DNA of 15,097 nt from Polyangiaceae bacterium. GTDB taxonomy: Bacteria; Myxococcota; Polyangia; Polyangiales; Polyangiaceae. The notes under the pieces are model-generated. The model was given only the letters and a program-made list of their open reading frames with translations. It did not search any database and was not told the origin of the DNA. This document shows positions 1-6,769 of the stretch, piece after piece; within the stretch, counting starts at the first letter, position 1, and the number at the start of each line of letters is the position of its first letter. The DNA is taken from contig JAICTU010000203.1 in the NCBI GenBank assembly GCA_025936205.1, forward strand, positions 1 to 15,097, in the 5' to 3' direction. The position numbers and the translations under genes are program-made.

Positions 1-218
1 AACACGTGATCGCCATGCACATGCGTCACGAGCTGGCCCGCCACGTCGTGCCAGCGCATCCCCGCGTGCGCCAGCTGTTCGGGAGCTTGCCGGCCACAAT
101 CGATCAACCACCGCTCACCGGAGGGTAAGCCGAGCACTGAACACGTCGTGCCGTAGCGCCGCGAGAACGCTGCGCCCGAGCCGAGCACGTGCAGGGTCAT
201 CGCCGGGCCGCCGCTCAT
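1..218 (-). CDS. Metallo-beta-lactamase-fold hydrolase, N-terminal part only
   Basis: Partial gene that leaves the window at base 1; 72 codons are visible. The protein begins MSGGPAMTLHVLGSGAAF and continues through GERWLIDCGR to THVHGDH. The early LGSGAAF strand, the LIDCG strand and the HxHxDH zinc-binding signature (H-V-H-G-D-H) together are typical of the metallo-beta-lactamase fold, closest in style to the ribonuclease Z / arylsulfatase / phosphodiesterase branch. The substrate cannot be told from this fragment. Two in-frame ATG starts exist, at 218 and 200. Neither has a clear Shine-Dalgarno sequence, and the one at 200 puts the first beta strand closest to the start, as is usual in this family. 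A perfect GC hairpin lies just upstream (233-247). The gene is divergent from the long membrane-protein gene starting near 696. Fold assignment is firm; function is open. Confidence 0.85.
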   Translation of the reverse strand, partial: MSGGPAMTLHVLGSGAAFSRRYGTTCSVLGLPSGERWLIDCGRQAPEQLAHAGMRWHDVAGQLVTHVHGDHV

Positions 219-227
219 GCGTGACCC

Positions 228-247
228 GGCGTGCGGGGTGTCCCCGC
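228..247. repeat. GC hairpin motif, copy 1
   Basis: The 20-base stretch GGCGTGCGGGGTGTCCCCGC contains a perfect 6-bp stem, GCGGGG (233-238) with CCCCGC (242-247), and a 3-base loop. It sits about 10 bases before the minus-strand ATG at 218. The same 20 bases recur with one change at 5435-5454. It could be a leader or operator hairpin or a dispersed genomic repeat; the window alone cannot decide. Confidence 0.55.
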
Positions 248-396
248 AAAGCAATGCCTGCTCGGGCGTCTGCAGTTGCTTCTCATCGTTTCATCTCACG
301 GCAGAGGCGCGCGCCCGCAGCAGGCCCTTCGAGCATACGGCAAAGCCTGCCAGAATGCCCGGGCACCGGCCCACTCCTCGGATGACCTTCAACTCC

Positions 397-424
397 AAGG
401 TGCGAGGAGCAAGGTGCGAGGCAG
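397..424. repeat. Two-copy 14-base direct repeat
   Basis: AAGGTGCGAGGAGC is followed at once by AAGGTGCGAGGCAG. The first 11 bases are identical and the last three differ. It is a small tandem duplication in the spacer between divergent genes. It could be a slippage product or a pair of regulator half-sites; there is no further evidence. Confidence 0.4.
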
Positions 425-695
425 AAGCCGAACCACTGCGCGCAGAGCACACTCCACCCTACCCTAGAATCTCGAGCCCGGAGCTCGCAAGGGCGCGACC
501 GCCGTTGCAAACTTAATGAAACCGCGACGCTCTGCCCGGGTGGAGCTCGCCGGGACCCCGCGCGCGAGTCGCCGCCCAGGCGAAAGGGCGCAGCGAATCT
601 CGGGCGGTGCCTTCAAAAAAGCCGTGGCTGTCCGTGATTTCAGTCAGGGACCGAGATCCGGCCACAGGAACGAAAGGGCGAGCCCTCCTTCCAGA

Positions 696-2576
696 ATGAA
701 ATCGATCGAGTTTTACGAACTTCCGCGCCCGGTCCAGGAGCGCTTCGTCGCAGCCTCACAGGCCTCGCTGGCCCCCGCTCCGCTCGCGATCCGTCCGGCG
801 TCCAAGTACGTCGGGGCACGCTGGTTCGGCGCAGCGCTGGTCGGCTTCTGCGTCACCTCCGTTTTCGCGCTGCGCGGCTTCGGCGAGCTGGATCATCCCT
901 CTGCGCTGGCCACCGGCCTGCATGCGCTGATCTACTGCCTGGGTTTCACGCTCAGCTTCGCCTCGCTCACGCGCGGTCTGACCTTGCGTGATCGCGCGCT
1001 CAGCCTGCCCTTCACTCGCGCCACGTATCTGTTTCCAATGGGCGTGGTCGAGGCCAACTCTTCGGCCCTGAACGTACACTCGCTGGCGGATCTGCGCACC
1101 GTCGAGGCCACTGCTTCGGCGTTGAACGTGACCTTCGTCGATGGCACCCGCTTCGACTTCCCCGCTGCCGATCAGTCCCAGGCCGAGGCGGCCAAGCGCG
1201 CCGTGACCGAATCACAGGAACGCCTCGACGAGGCCACCCGCGCCGACAGCGTGCGCGGGCTCGCCGCTCTCGATCCGCTCCTGCGCACCAACTTCCCCAG
1301 CCCCTTTTCCCATGACGTGCCCTTCCAGCGCCCCACCAGCATGTGGGCCTTCGCGCTGCTCGGCATGGCGCTCATCTCCGGCGCCGCACTCGGCGTCGGC
1401 GTGTGGGAGGTGCGCAACAAGCTGAGCGCGCGGCGGCTCGCCGAGACGGCACGGACGCTGAACACCACCGCCGCCTATCGCCAGTACCTGGCGCGCGGCG
1501 GGCACTCGCCGGAGATCATCGACGTGCTGCTGCCGCGCGCCGAGCTCAGCGAAGCCAAGGCCCAGGGCAGCGTGCGCGCGATCGAGGACTACATCGCGAG
1601 CCATCCCGGCAGCAAGATCCAGGACGAGGAGGCCGCGGCCCTGCGTGCGGCGCTGCTCGCGGCCCTGGAGCGCGCCAAGCTACCCGGCACACTGGCGGCG
1701 CTCGACGCCTTCAAGGCGGACAATCCGCGCCACGAGCCCGTGGCCAAGGAGCTCGCCGACGCCCGTCATCAGGTTTACCGGGCAGCAGCCGATCGCGCGA
1801 AGCGGCTCGCGATCGCGACCGGCGCGCGGCGCGGAGACCCTGCGGCGTTCCTGGAGAGCCTGGTTGCCTATGCCGAGAAGCACGGGCCTCGAGCGGAGCT
1901 CCGCTTCCGCTCCGCGCTGGGCCGCTCCTACAAGACCGCCGACAACACCGTCCGCTCGGGCTCCTTCTTCACCGGCAACGCCAGCCTGCCCTCGCGCTAC
2001 TTCGGTGAAGCGCAGATGCAGCAGCGCGAGGCGCTGGCCGGTCCGCTGCTGGTGTCGGCCCTGCAAGCCCTGTTCAGCAAGGAAATCCTGGAGTTCAAGC
2101 TCGGCGCGCCGCTGCCCGGTGCCGGCGAGGACGAGAAGCTACCGCCCTTGCCCGAGCCCAGCGTGCCCACCCTGTACATCGATTACAAGATCGAGCTCTC
2201 GGGCGCGGTGATCAACCAGAAGCCGCGCGGCATGTACTTCGGTGCCGGCATGTTCTTCGATACCGACTTCCGGCTGCCGGACTCGGACGCACGACTGCAA
2301 ATGCTGGTGCGCACCTGGCGTTCGCCGAGCCGCAGCGTGATGCGCGCCAAAGATGGTACGACGGGCATCGTCTACGAGGACGTCGGACGGCGCTCGTTAA
2401 ACCTGTTCTTGCGCCGCTATCTGAAGCGTATCTTGCGCGACCCACCCGAGCTCAGCGTTCCCGCCATCTCCCTGCCCGATGCCGACCAGGACGACAAGGC
2501 GAAGGACGAGAAGGACTCGGACGAGCGCGACGACAAGGATGAGCGAGAACTAGGGGTAGCCTCGAAGCAGGGCTAG
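696..2576 (+). CDS. Uncharacterised multi-pass membrane protein with PH-like region and acidic tail
   Basis: I do not recognise a named family. From the ATG at 696 (MKSIEFYELPRPVQERF) the product is 626 residues. Two hydrophobic segments at about 42-58 and 74-94 are followed by a beta-rich stretch (98-175) resembling a bacterial PH-like domain. A third membrane segment lies at 215-237. Next comes a long Ala/Leu/Glu-rich helical region (about 240-480) with spaced YRQYL, IEDYIASHPGS and LDAFKADNP elements, like degenerate helical repeats. A mixed region with PTLYIDYKIELSG and RGMYFGAGMFFDTDF follows, and the C-terminus is a very acidic, lysine-interrupted tail. The frame stays open to an ATG at 516, but the extra 60 residues look non-coding and 696 begins a folded-looking N-terminus. 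Neither start has a clear ribosome-binding site. The gene converges on the DUF2304 gene with a 24-base gap. Likely an inner-membrane protein; role unknown. Confidence 0.8.
   Translation: MKSIEFYELPRPVQERFVAASQASLAPAPLAIRPASKYVGARWFGAALVGFCVTSVFALRGFGELDHPSALATGLHALIYCLGFTLSFASLTRGLTLRDRALSLPFTRATYLFPMGVVEANSSALNVHSLADLRTVEATASALNVTFVDGTRFDFPAADQSQAEAAKRAVTESQERLDEATRADSVRGLAALDPLLRTNFPSPFSHDVPFQRPTSMWAFALLGMALISGAALGVGVWEVRNKLSARRLAETARTLNTTAAYRQYLARGGHSPEIIDVLLPRAELSEAKAQGSVRAIEDYIASHPGSKIQDEEAAALRAALLAALERAKLPGTLAALDAFKADNPRHEPVAKELADARHQVYRAAADRAKRLAIATGARRGDPAAFLESLVAYAEKHGPRAELRFRSALGRSYKTADNTVRSGSFFTGNASLPSRYFGEAQMQQREALAGPLLVSALQALFSKEILEFKLGAPLPGAGEDEKLPPLPEPSVPTLYIDYKIELSGAVINQKPRGMYFGAGMFFDTDFRLPDSDARLQMLVRTWRSPSRSVMRAKDGTTGIVYEDVGRRSLNLFLRRYLKRILRDPPELSVPAISLPDADQDDKAKDEKDSDERDDKDERELGVASKQG
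1047..1129 (+). repeat. 29-base direct repeat with 54-base period inside the membrane-protein gene
   Basis: Bases 1047-1075 and 1101-1129 match at 24 of 29 positions and are offset by 54 bases (18 codons). They encode VEANSSALNV and VEATASALNV inside the PH-like region. This looks like an internal duplication of a beta-strand unit that kept the reading frame. Confidence 0.6.
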
Positions 2577-2600
2577 TACCGCTCAGGCTCTGCGCGGAGC

Positions 2601-2999
2601 TCAGTGCAGGGTGCCGCCCTCGTCGCTCTCCAGGCCGCCTCCACCTCGATCCGTGGCCTCCGGCTCCAGGATCACCGGGCTCACGATTGCATCGCGGATC
2701 GCCAGGTGGCGGATCAACTCGGTGAGCTGCGCGCTCTGGGTGCGGACGCTGGTAAAGAGCAGGATCAGGGCAAAGAGCGTGAACAGCCCGAACAGGTAGA
2801 AAATCAGATCGACGCCCCGCCCCACGCCGAGCACGTGGGCGACCACCGTCGTGAATTCGGGGAACAGGATCGAAAACCAAGCGCTCAGCATCAGCAGCAG
2901 CCCGATCAAACGATCGGAGAGCTTGGAGCGGAAATACGCCAGGTACACCAACAGGGCTCCGGCGGTCCCCAGGATCAGCAGAAGTTGGACGGGCTTCAT
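2601..2999 (-). CDS. DUF2304 family small membrane protein
   Basis: A 132-residue protein with three membrane segments (about 4-22, 30-47 and 64-84). GVGRGVDLIFYLFGLF, just before and inside the third helix, is the hallmark sequence of DUF2304. A charged, partly helical tail (RTQSAQLTELIRHLAI) and a Gly/Glu-rich C-terminus follow. DUF2304 proteins are commonly encoded next to GT2 glycosyltransferases of the dolichol-phosphate-mannose-synthase type, and here the gene lies 16 bases after such a GT2. It is therefore inferred to be a membrane partner of that enzyme, though the biochemical role is not established. A reasonable ribosome-binding site (GGCAGGGATGCA before ATG) supports the start. It is the last gene of the four-gene minus-strand set and ends 24 bases from the convergent plus-strand gene. 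No Rho-independent terminator with a T-run is visible in that gap. Confidence 0.85.
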   Translation of the reverse strand: MKPVQLLLILGTAGALLVYLAYFRSKLSDRLIGLLLMLSAWFSILFPEFTTVVAHVLGVGRGVDLIFYLFGLFTLFALILLFTSVRTQSAQLTELIRHLAIRDAIVSPVILEPEATDRGGGGLESDEGGTLH

Positions 3000-3015
3000 T
3001 GCATCCCTGCCTGGC

Positions 3016-3723
3016 CTAGCGGTTGAAGAGCTCCGCGAACGAGTCCCAGAGAATGTTGAATGCGTTGGTCATGCGCTGACCTTTGCGCACCGAGTACTCC
3101 GAATAGACCACGGTCACCGGCACCTCCACGTACGCCAGACGGTGCGCCGCGATCTGCTGCAGGATCTGTGATGCGTGGGCCATGCCGTTCTGCGTGATGT
3201 GCAGCGTCTGTGCTGCCCGGCGGCTGAGAGCCCGCAGCCCATTGTGGGTGTCGGTCAGCGCGAGCCCGGTGGTCCAGCGCGTGAAGAGCACAGCGAGTTT
3301 CAGCACCAGGTGCTTGGAACGGCTGATCCGCACCGCGTGCCCGCCCTTCAGAAAGCGGCTGCCCAGCGCCACCTCCGCGCGCCCAGCCCGGATCGGCTCC
3401 GTGAGCGCGTCGATGTCCGTGCTCTGATGCTGGCCATCCGCGTCGAACGTCACGATGATCCCGGCGCCGTGCGCCAGCGCGTAGCGGATCCCGGTCTGCA
3501 GGGCCGCGCCCTGCCCCAGGTTGATCACGTGACGCAGCAGATGCACGGACGTACCGTGCAACACCTCCAGCAGCGGCACGCGCGACCCGTCGTCCACCAC
3601 CACGACCTGGTGGCCGCGCGCCAGCAGGCCGTCCACCACGGGTCGAATCGCTTCGCCCTCGTTGTAAGCGGGCATCACCACCCAGAGGCTGGCTCCGGGG
3701 TCGATGGTCGGGGAATCAGACAT
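3016..3723 (-). CDS. GT2 glycosyltransferase, polyprenol-phosphate sugar synthase type
   Basis: A 235-residue cytoplasmic enzyme with a GT-A fold. Visible motifs are MPAYNEGEAI (17-26), VVDDGS (42-47, nucleotide binding), INLGQGAALQTGI (67-79) and the metal-binding FDADGQH with the DxD at D94/D96. GSRF (121-124) and TDTHNGLRALSR follow. This order matches dolichol/undecaprenol-phosphate mannosyl- or glucosyltransferases, which move a sugar from a nucleotide donor to a polyprenyl phosphate. The protein lacks the C-terminal membrane helices found in some relatives; the neighbouring DUF2304 protein may supply the membrane part. It lies 12 bases after the GT-C-like gene and 16 before the DUF2304 gene, so translation from one transcript is very likely. 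No clear Shine-Dalgarno sequence precedes the ATG. The donor sugar cannot be read from the sequence. Confidence 0.9.
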   Translation of the reverse strand: MSDSPTIDPGASLWVVMPAYNEGEAIRPVVDGLLARGHQVVVVDDGSRVPLLEVLHGTSVHLLRHVINLGQGAALQTGIRYALAHGAGIIVTFDADGQHQSTDIDALTEPIRAGRAEVALGSRFLKGGHAVRISRSKHLVLKLAVLFTRWTTGLALTDTHNGLRALSRRAAQTLHITQNGMAHASQILQQIAAHRLAYVEVPVTVVYSEYSVRKGQRMTNAFNILWDSFAELFNR

Positions 3724-3735
3724 GGCGGATGGGGC

Positions 3736-5505
3736 TTATCTGGCCTGCACTAGTAGCACGTCGGCACTGAGCGAGGCACCGCGGTGAAAGCCGGGTAGCT
3801 CCCGTTTTCCCTCAACCAGCTGAATCAGGGCCGGAAACCGCCGAAGGCGCCGCTCGTCCTTGGGCAACACGAAGAACCGCACGCCGTTGTTCTCGAAGAA
3901 AGACGCCAGTCCGGGCAGATCGTTCAAATGCCGGGTGGGAATCGGCCGCTCTTCTCGGAACTCGGGCAACAGCAGGTTCCAGAACCCGAAGTTGTAAAAC
4001 GACTGTAGCTGGGGATCGTCGACGACGAAGCGGTTCCAGTCGAAGACGAACGCCTCGCGCGCGTCCTGCATGCCCTCACGCCGCAGCTCCTGCACCAGCT
4101 CCGTCGACTGCCGCCACCAAATGCGGGTGATCCGCCACTGCCCCTTCAATTCCTGCAGGCTGCCGGACCACTCGATCGCCAGGCCCAGCGCGAGTGCTGC
4201 GAACCACAGCAGCTGTACCCACCGCGACCTGCCCCGGAACAGCTGCATGCCGACCGCGATCAACAACCAGCCGTCGAGAAACACGACCGGCAGCAACACG
4301 CGCGGCCACGCCACCCAGGAGAGCGAGACAAACGCCGAGAAGTAAAGGAAGGCGAGCGTGCTGCACAGCAGCACCTGACGGACCACGGCCGTGTGCCAGA
4401 CGCGGCGCTTCCAGAGTACCAGAGCGCTGCTGACCAGCGGCAATCCCCACAACGCCGGGTGCTCCCCCGCGCGCCGGGTCATCAGGTGGACGACGTCGAG
4501 CGGATGCTCGCGCAGGATGCGATCGAGCGGATAGCGGGCGTAGGTGCTCAGCAGATCCAGGTCGTCGTAGCCGTACAGCACCTGCCCGACGAAGGTCGAG
4601 GCCACGGCCGAGCCGATGCGCCCGTGCACGTGGTAGTTCAGGGCGAATCCCGGCAAATTTCCCAGCAGAGCACCGAGCAGGAAACACGCGCCCGCAGCCG
4701 CATGGGAGCCCCGGCTGCGCTCGCCGGGCAGGAGCACGGACCACAGCCCCGCGCACGCGGCAGCCACGCAAGAGAACACGACGAAGTGCGTGCGCATCAG
4801 ACCGGCGATGCCCAGCAGCGTGCCCGCCAGCAGGCAACGCGCGGCGCGGCCCCGCCCGGCGTCTTCCCACTTCCACCACAGATACAGTCCCGAAAAGAAG
4901 GCTGCGCTGGCCGGCGCATCGGCAAACTCGGACTGGCCCGCCTCGAACGCCGGCGTCGAGAGCGCGAACGCCAGCGCTGCCATCACCGCGGCCACTTCGC
5001 CGTGGCGCGCGCGCGTCATGCGATAGGCGCAGGCGATGCAGGTGAGCACGCCCAGCGTGCTCAGCACCTTGGCGGTGGCCAGCGTGCTGCCGATCAGCGG
5101 ATACAGCCACCAGACCACCAGCAGCTGTGCGGGCCCGTAGTGGCCGATGGCGAGCGGGCTCAGATCGCTCCAGCTGGCGTGCTTGACCAGCCACATCAGC
5201 ATCGGCCAGTCGTTGTCGTGCGGGCCGGGCGCGTAGATCAACCCTCCCCAGAGCAGCCAGAGACCGAAGCCGGCCCAGGCCGCCCAACACAGCCAGCCGC
5301 GATACTGCTCCGAGCCCGCCAGTGCGCGCAGGAACGCGCCGCCCCAGCGACGCAGCGGGCCGCCCACGGCCGGCGCAGTGCCCTCGGGTGGCCCGCCGCC
5401 GTGACCGCCGGCCGCGGGCCGTTCCCGCGGGATTGGCGTGCGGGGTGCCCCCGCGAAAGGAGTCATTGGGCGTCCGGGGATCCTGGGGCCGCACGGATAC
5501 TCCAT
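3736..5505 (-). CDS. Polytopic membrane glycosyltransferase, GT-C (ArnT/PMT-like)
   Basis: A 589-residue protein with a Pro/Gly/Arg-rich N-terminus, about ten hydrophobic segments between residues 70 and 450, and a soluble C-terminal domain of about 130 residues. The first outside loop carries acidic residues (GPHDNDW, D97 and D99) after the first helix, as in GT-C enzymes that use lipid-phosphate sugars and act on the outer face of the inner membrane. QSEFADAPASAAFF in a later loop is also typical of this superfamily. It is inferred to use the lipid-linked sugar made by the GT2 just downstream. The start is uncertain: ATG at 5505 (GGAG only two bases away, too close for a normal site), ATG at 5466 and GTG at 5367 all precede the first helix. 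A 20-base GC hairpin motif lies inside this doubtful N-terminal stretch. The acceptor is unknown. Confidence 0.8.
   Translation of the reverse strand: MEYPCGPRIPGRPMTPFAGAPRTPIPRERPAAGGHGGGPPEGTAPAVGGPLRRWGGAFLRALAGSEQYRGWLCWAAWAGFGLWLLWGGLIYAPGPHDNDWPMLMWLVKHASWSDLSPLAIGHYGPAQLLVVWWLYPLIGSTLATAKVLSTLGVLTCIACAYRMTRARHGEVAAVMAALAFALSTPAFEAGQSEFADAPASAAFFSGLYLWWKWEDAGRGRAARCLLAGTLLGIAGLMRTHFVVFSCVAAACAGLWSVLLPGERSRGSHAAAGACFLLGALLGNLPGFALNYHVHGRIGSAVASTFVGQVLYGYDDLDLLSTYARYPLDRILREHPLDVVHLMTRRAGEHPALWGLPLVSSALVLWKRRVWHTAVVRQVLLCSTLAFLYFSAFVSLSWVAWPRVLLPVVFLDGWLLIAVGMQLFRGRSRWVQLLWFAALALGLAIEWSGSLQELKGQWRITRIWWRQSTELVQELRREGMQDAREAFVFDWNRFVVDDPQLQSFYNFGFWNLLLPEFREERPIPTRHLNDLPGLASFFENNGVRFFVLPKDERRLRRFPALIQLVEGKRELPGFHRGASLSADVLLVQAR
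5435..5454. repeat. GC hairpin motif, copy 2
   Basis: GGCGTGCGGGGTGCCCCCGC differs by one base from the motif at 228-247. The changed base is in the loop, so the 6-bp stem (5440-5445 with 5449-5454) is preserved. It lies near the 5' end of the minus-strand GT-C-like gene, inside its doubtful N-terminal codons. Keeping the stem while changing the loop is what a structural element would show, but two copies are few. Confidence 0.55.
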
Positions 5506-5566
5506 CTCTCCGCGCTCGCCAACACGAGCGCCGCGATCAAGACGAGTCTAGCGCCGCGCCGCGCTG

Positions 5567-6688
5567 TCATCCCGGTCTCCAGGCTTCGCAGACCTCATCG
5601 TAGATGTCCTCCAGCCCGGCGACGATCGCCCGGTTGTCAAACTCGCGTTCCATCTTGGCCCGCCCCGCGCGCGCGAGCCGCTCCCGCAATGGCTCGTCCA
5701 GCAGCAGCCGGGCGAGGCGTTCTCCCATGCTCTCGGGATCGTGCTCCGGAACCAGAAAACCCGTTTCTCCGTCGTCGATGCTGTCGGGGATGCCTCCGTG
5801 ACGCGTGCCGATCGGCACGGCGCCAGCCGCAGACGCCTCCTTGACCACGATCAAGCCCGACTCGCGATTGCCGTCGCGCGCGACGACGCTCGGCGCGAGC
5901 AGCACGCGCGCCCGCCCCAGGAGCTCGGCGACCTGCTCGTTGCCGAGGCTGCCCAGGAAGCTCACCTCGCTCGCGATCCCGAGCTGGCGCGCCAGCTTTT
6001 CCAGCGGCGCGCGGCGCTCGCCCTCGCCCACGATCGACACCTTCGCGCGCGCGCCGAGCTCGCGAGCACGGGCGAACGCGCGCAGGCCGTCGTCGAAGCC
6101 CTTCTTCTCCACCAGACGCCCCACCATCAAGACCAGCGGCTCGCGCTCGCGCTGCTCCAGGCGAAAGCGCTGCAGGTCGATGCCGAGCCGGTGGACGCGC
6201 AGGCGGCTCGGCGGGAGCCCCAGGCCGAGCAGCAGCTGCCTCAACTCTTCCGACGCGCACAGCGCGAGCCGCAACTCGCGCAAGAGCGCCGGACTGCCGA
6301 GCGCGTAGGGCAAGTGCAGCGGCAGAAAACGCCGGCGGCTGCTGAGCAGCGGCACGTCGTAACCGTGAAAGGTGACCAGCAGCGGCAGGCGATGCCGGGC
6401 GGCATAGCGCCGGGCGTACGCGCCCGCTGGACCGAAATGTGCGTGCACGAGATCGAAGCGCCGCTCCGCAAACACCCGCGAGAAGCGCCGGCTGGCGCCA
6501 CGGAGCACATAGCTGGGCTCGGCGAGGTGCACGCGGGGGAACGGAAAGCGCTCGCGGTTGAAGCGCCGCCAGGCGAACACGTCCACTTCCGAGCGCCGGT
6601 ACTGACGCAGCTGCTCGTGAACAAAGACCTGCGAAGTCGGCAGGAAGTTGGTGCAAAACAGGGCGACGCGCCGGGACCGGGGAGCCAT
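5567..6688 (-). CDS. GT4 family glycosyltransferase
   Basis: A 373-residue GT-B fold enzyme. The N-terminal half has FCTNFLPTSQVFVHEQL (11-27), LVHAHFGP (80-87) and VTFHGYDVP (105-113), common in GT4 enzymes acting on exopolysaccharide or O-antigen. The C-terminal half opens with LVLMVGRLVEKKGFDD (186-200) and contains IVGEGERR. The donor-binding EX7E motif is ESGLIVVKE, with E276 and E284. RHGGIPDSIDDGETGFLVPEHD completes the family signature. It retains a nucleotide-sugar donor and acts in the cytoplasm; donor and acceptor sugars are not readable. It is the first gene of the minus-strand set and is separated by 81 bases from the divergent CDP-glycerol-type gene, so a shared promoter region is likely between them. 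The gap to the next gene is 61 bases if that gene starts at 5505. No Shine-Dalgarno sequence is seen before the ATG. Confidence 0.92.
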   Translation of the reverse strand: MAPRSRRVALFCTNFLPTSQVFVHEQLRQYRRSEVDVFAWRRFNRERFPFPRVHLAEPSYVLRGASRRFSRVFAERRFDLVHAHFGPAGAYARRYAARHRLPLLVTFHGYDVPLLSSRRRFLPLHLPYALGSPALLRELRLALCASEELRQLLLGLGLPPSRLRVHRLGIDLQRFRLEQREREPLVLMVGRLVEKKGFDDGLRAFARARELGARAKVSIVGEGERRAPLEKLARQLGIASEVSFLGSLGNEQVAELLGRARVLLAPSVVARDGNRESGLIVVKEASAAGAVPIGTRHGGIPDSIDDGETGFLVPEHDPESMGERLARLLLDEPLRERLARAGRAKMEREFDNRAIVAGLEDIYDEVCEAWRPG

Positions 6689-6745
6689 GCTGGACTACTA
6701 GTTGCCAGGCGGCATTTTTGCTAGAAGCCGCGTCTTCCGCTGACT

Positions 6746-6758
6746 CCGCCGCAGGCGG
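6746..6758 (+). promoter_or_regulatory. Small leader hairpin before the CDP-glycerol-type gene
   Basis: CCGCC-GCA-GGCGG forms a 5-bp stem with a 3-base loop, ending 11 bases before the ATG. It lies where a ribosome-binding site would be expected, and no Shine-Dalgarno sequence is visible. It could affect translation or be chance in GC-rich DNA. Confidence 0.25.
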
Positions 6759-6769
6759 CTGCCTTTTCC

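Larger units (their letters stand above)
219..695. other. Divergent intergenic spacer
   Basis: This spacer separates the minus-strand metallo-hydrolase start from the probable start of the next plus-strand gene. It holds a perfect GC hairpin (233-247) and a two-copy 14-base direct repeat (397-424). Short open frames cross it, and the downstream gene's frame is open back to an ATG at 516. The peptide encoded by 516-695 is Arg/Pro/Ser-rich without recognisable structure, so I treat it as non-coding. Promoters for both divergent genes should lie here, but no convincing -35/-10 pair could be picked by eye. Confidence 0.5.

Noticed and set aside
516..695. N-terminal 60-residue extension of the large membrane protein
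   Set aside because: It is Arg/Pro/Ser-rich with no structure and no ribosome-binding site; the ATG at 696 begins a folded-looking sequence. The choice is probable, not certain.
2577..2600. Terminator hairpin in the convergent gap after the membrane protein
   Set aside because: Only a 4-bp GCTC/GAGC stem with a 6-base loop and no T-run; not distinguishable from chance.
4393..6724. Plus-strand frames opposite the GT-C-like and GT4 genes
   Set aside because: Both opposite strands carry clear glycosyltransferase motifs; the plus frames show Arg/Gln/Ala-rich shadow composition.
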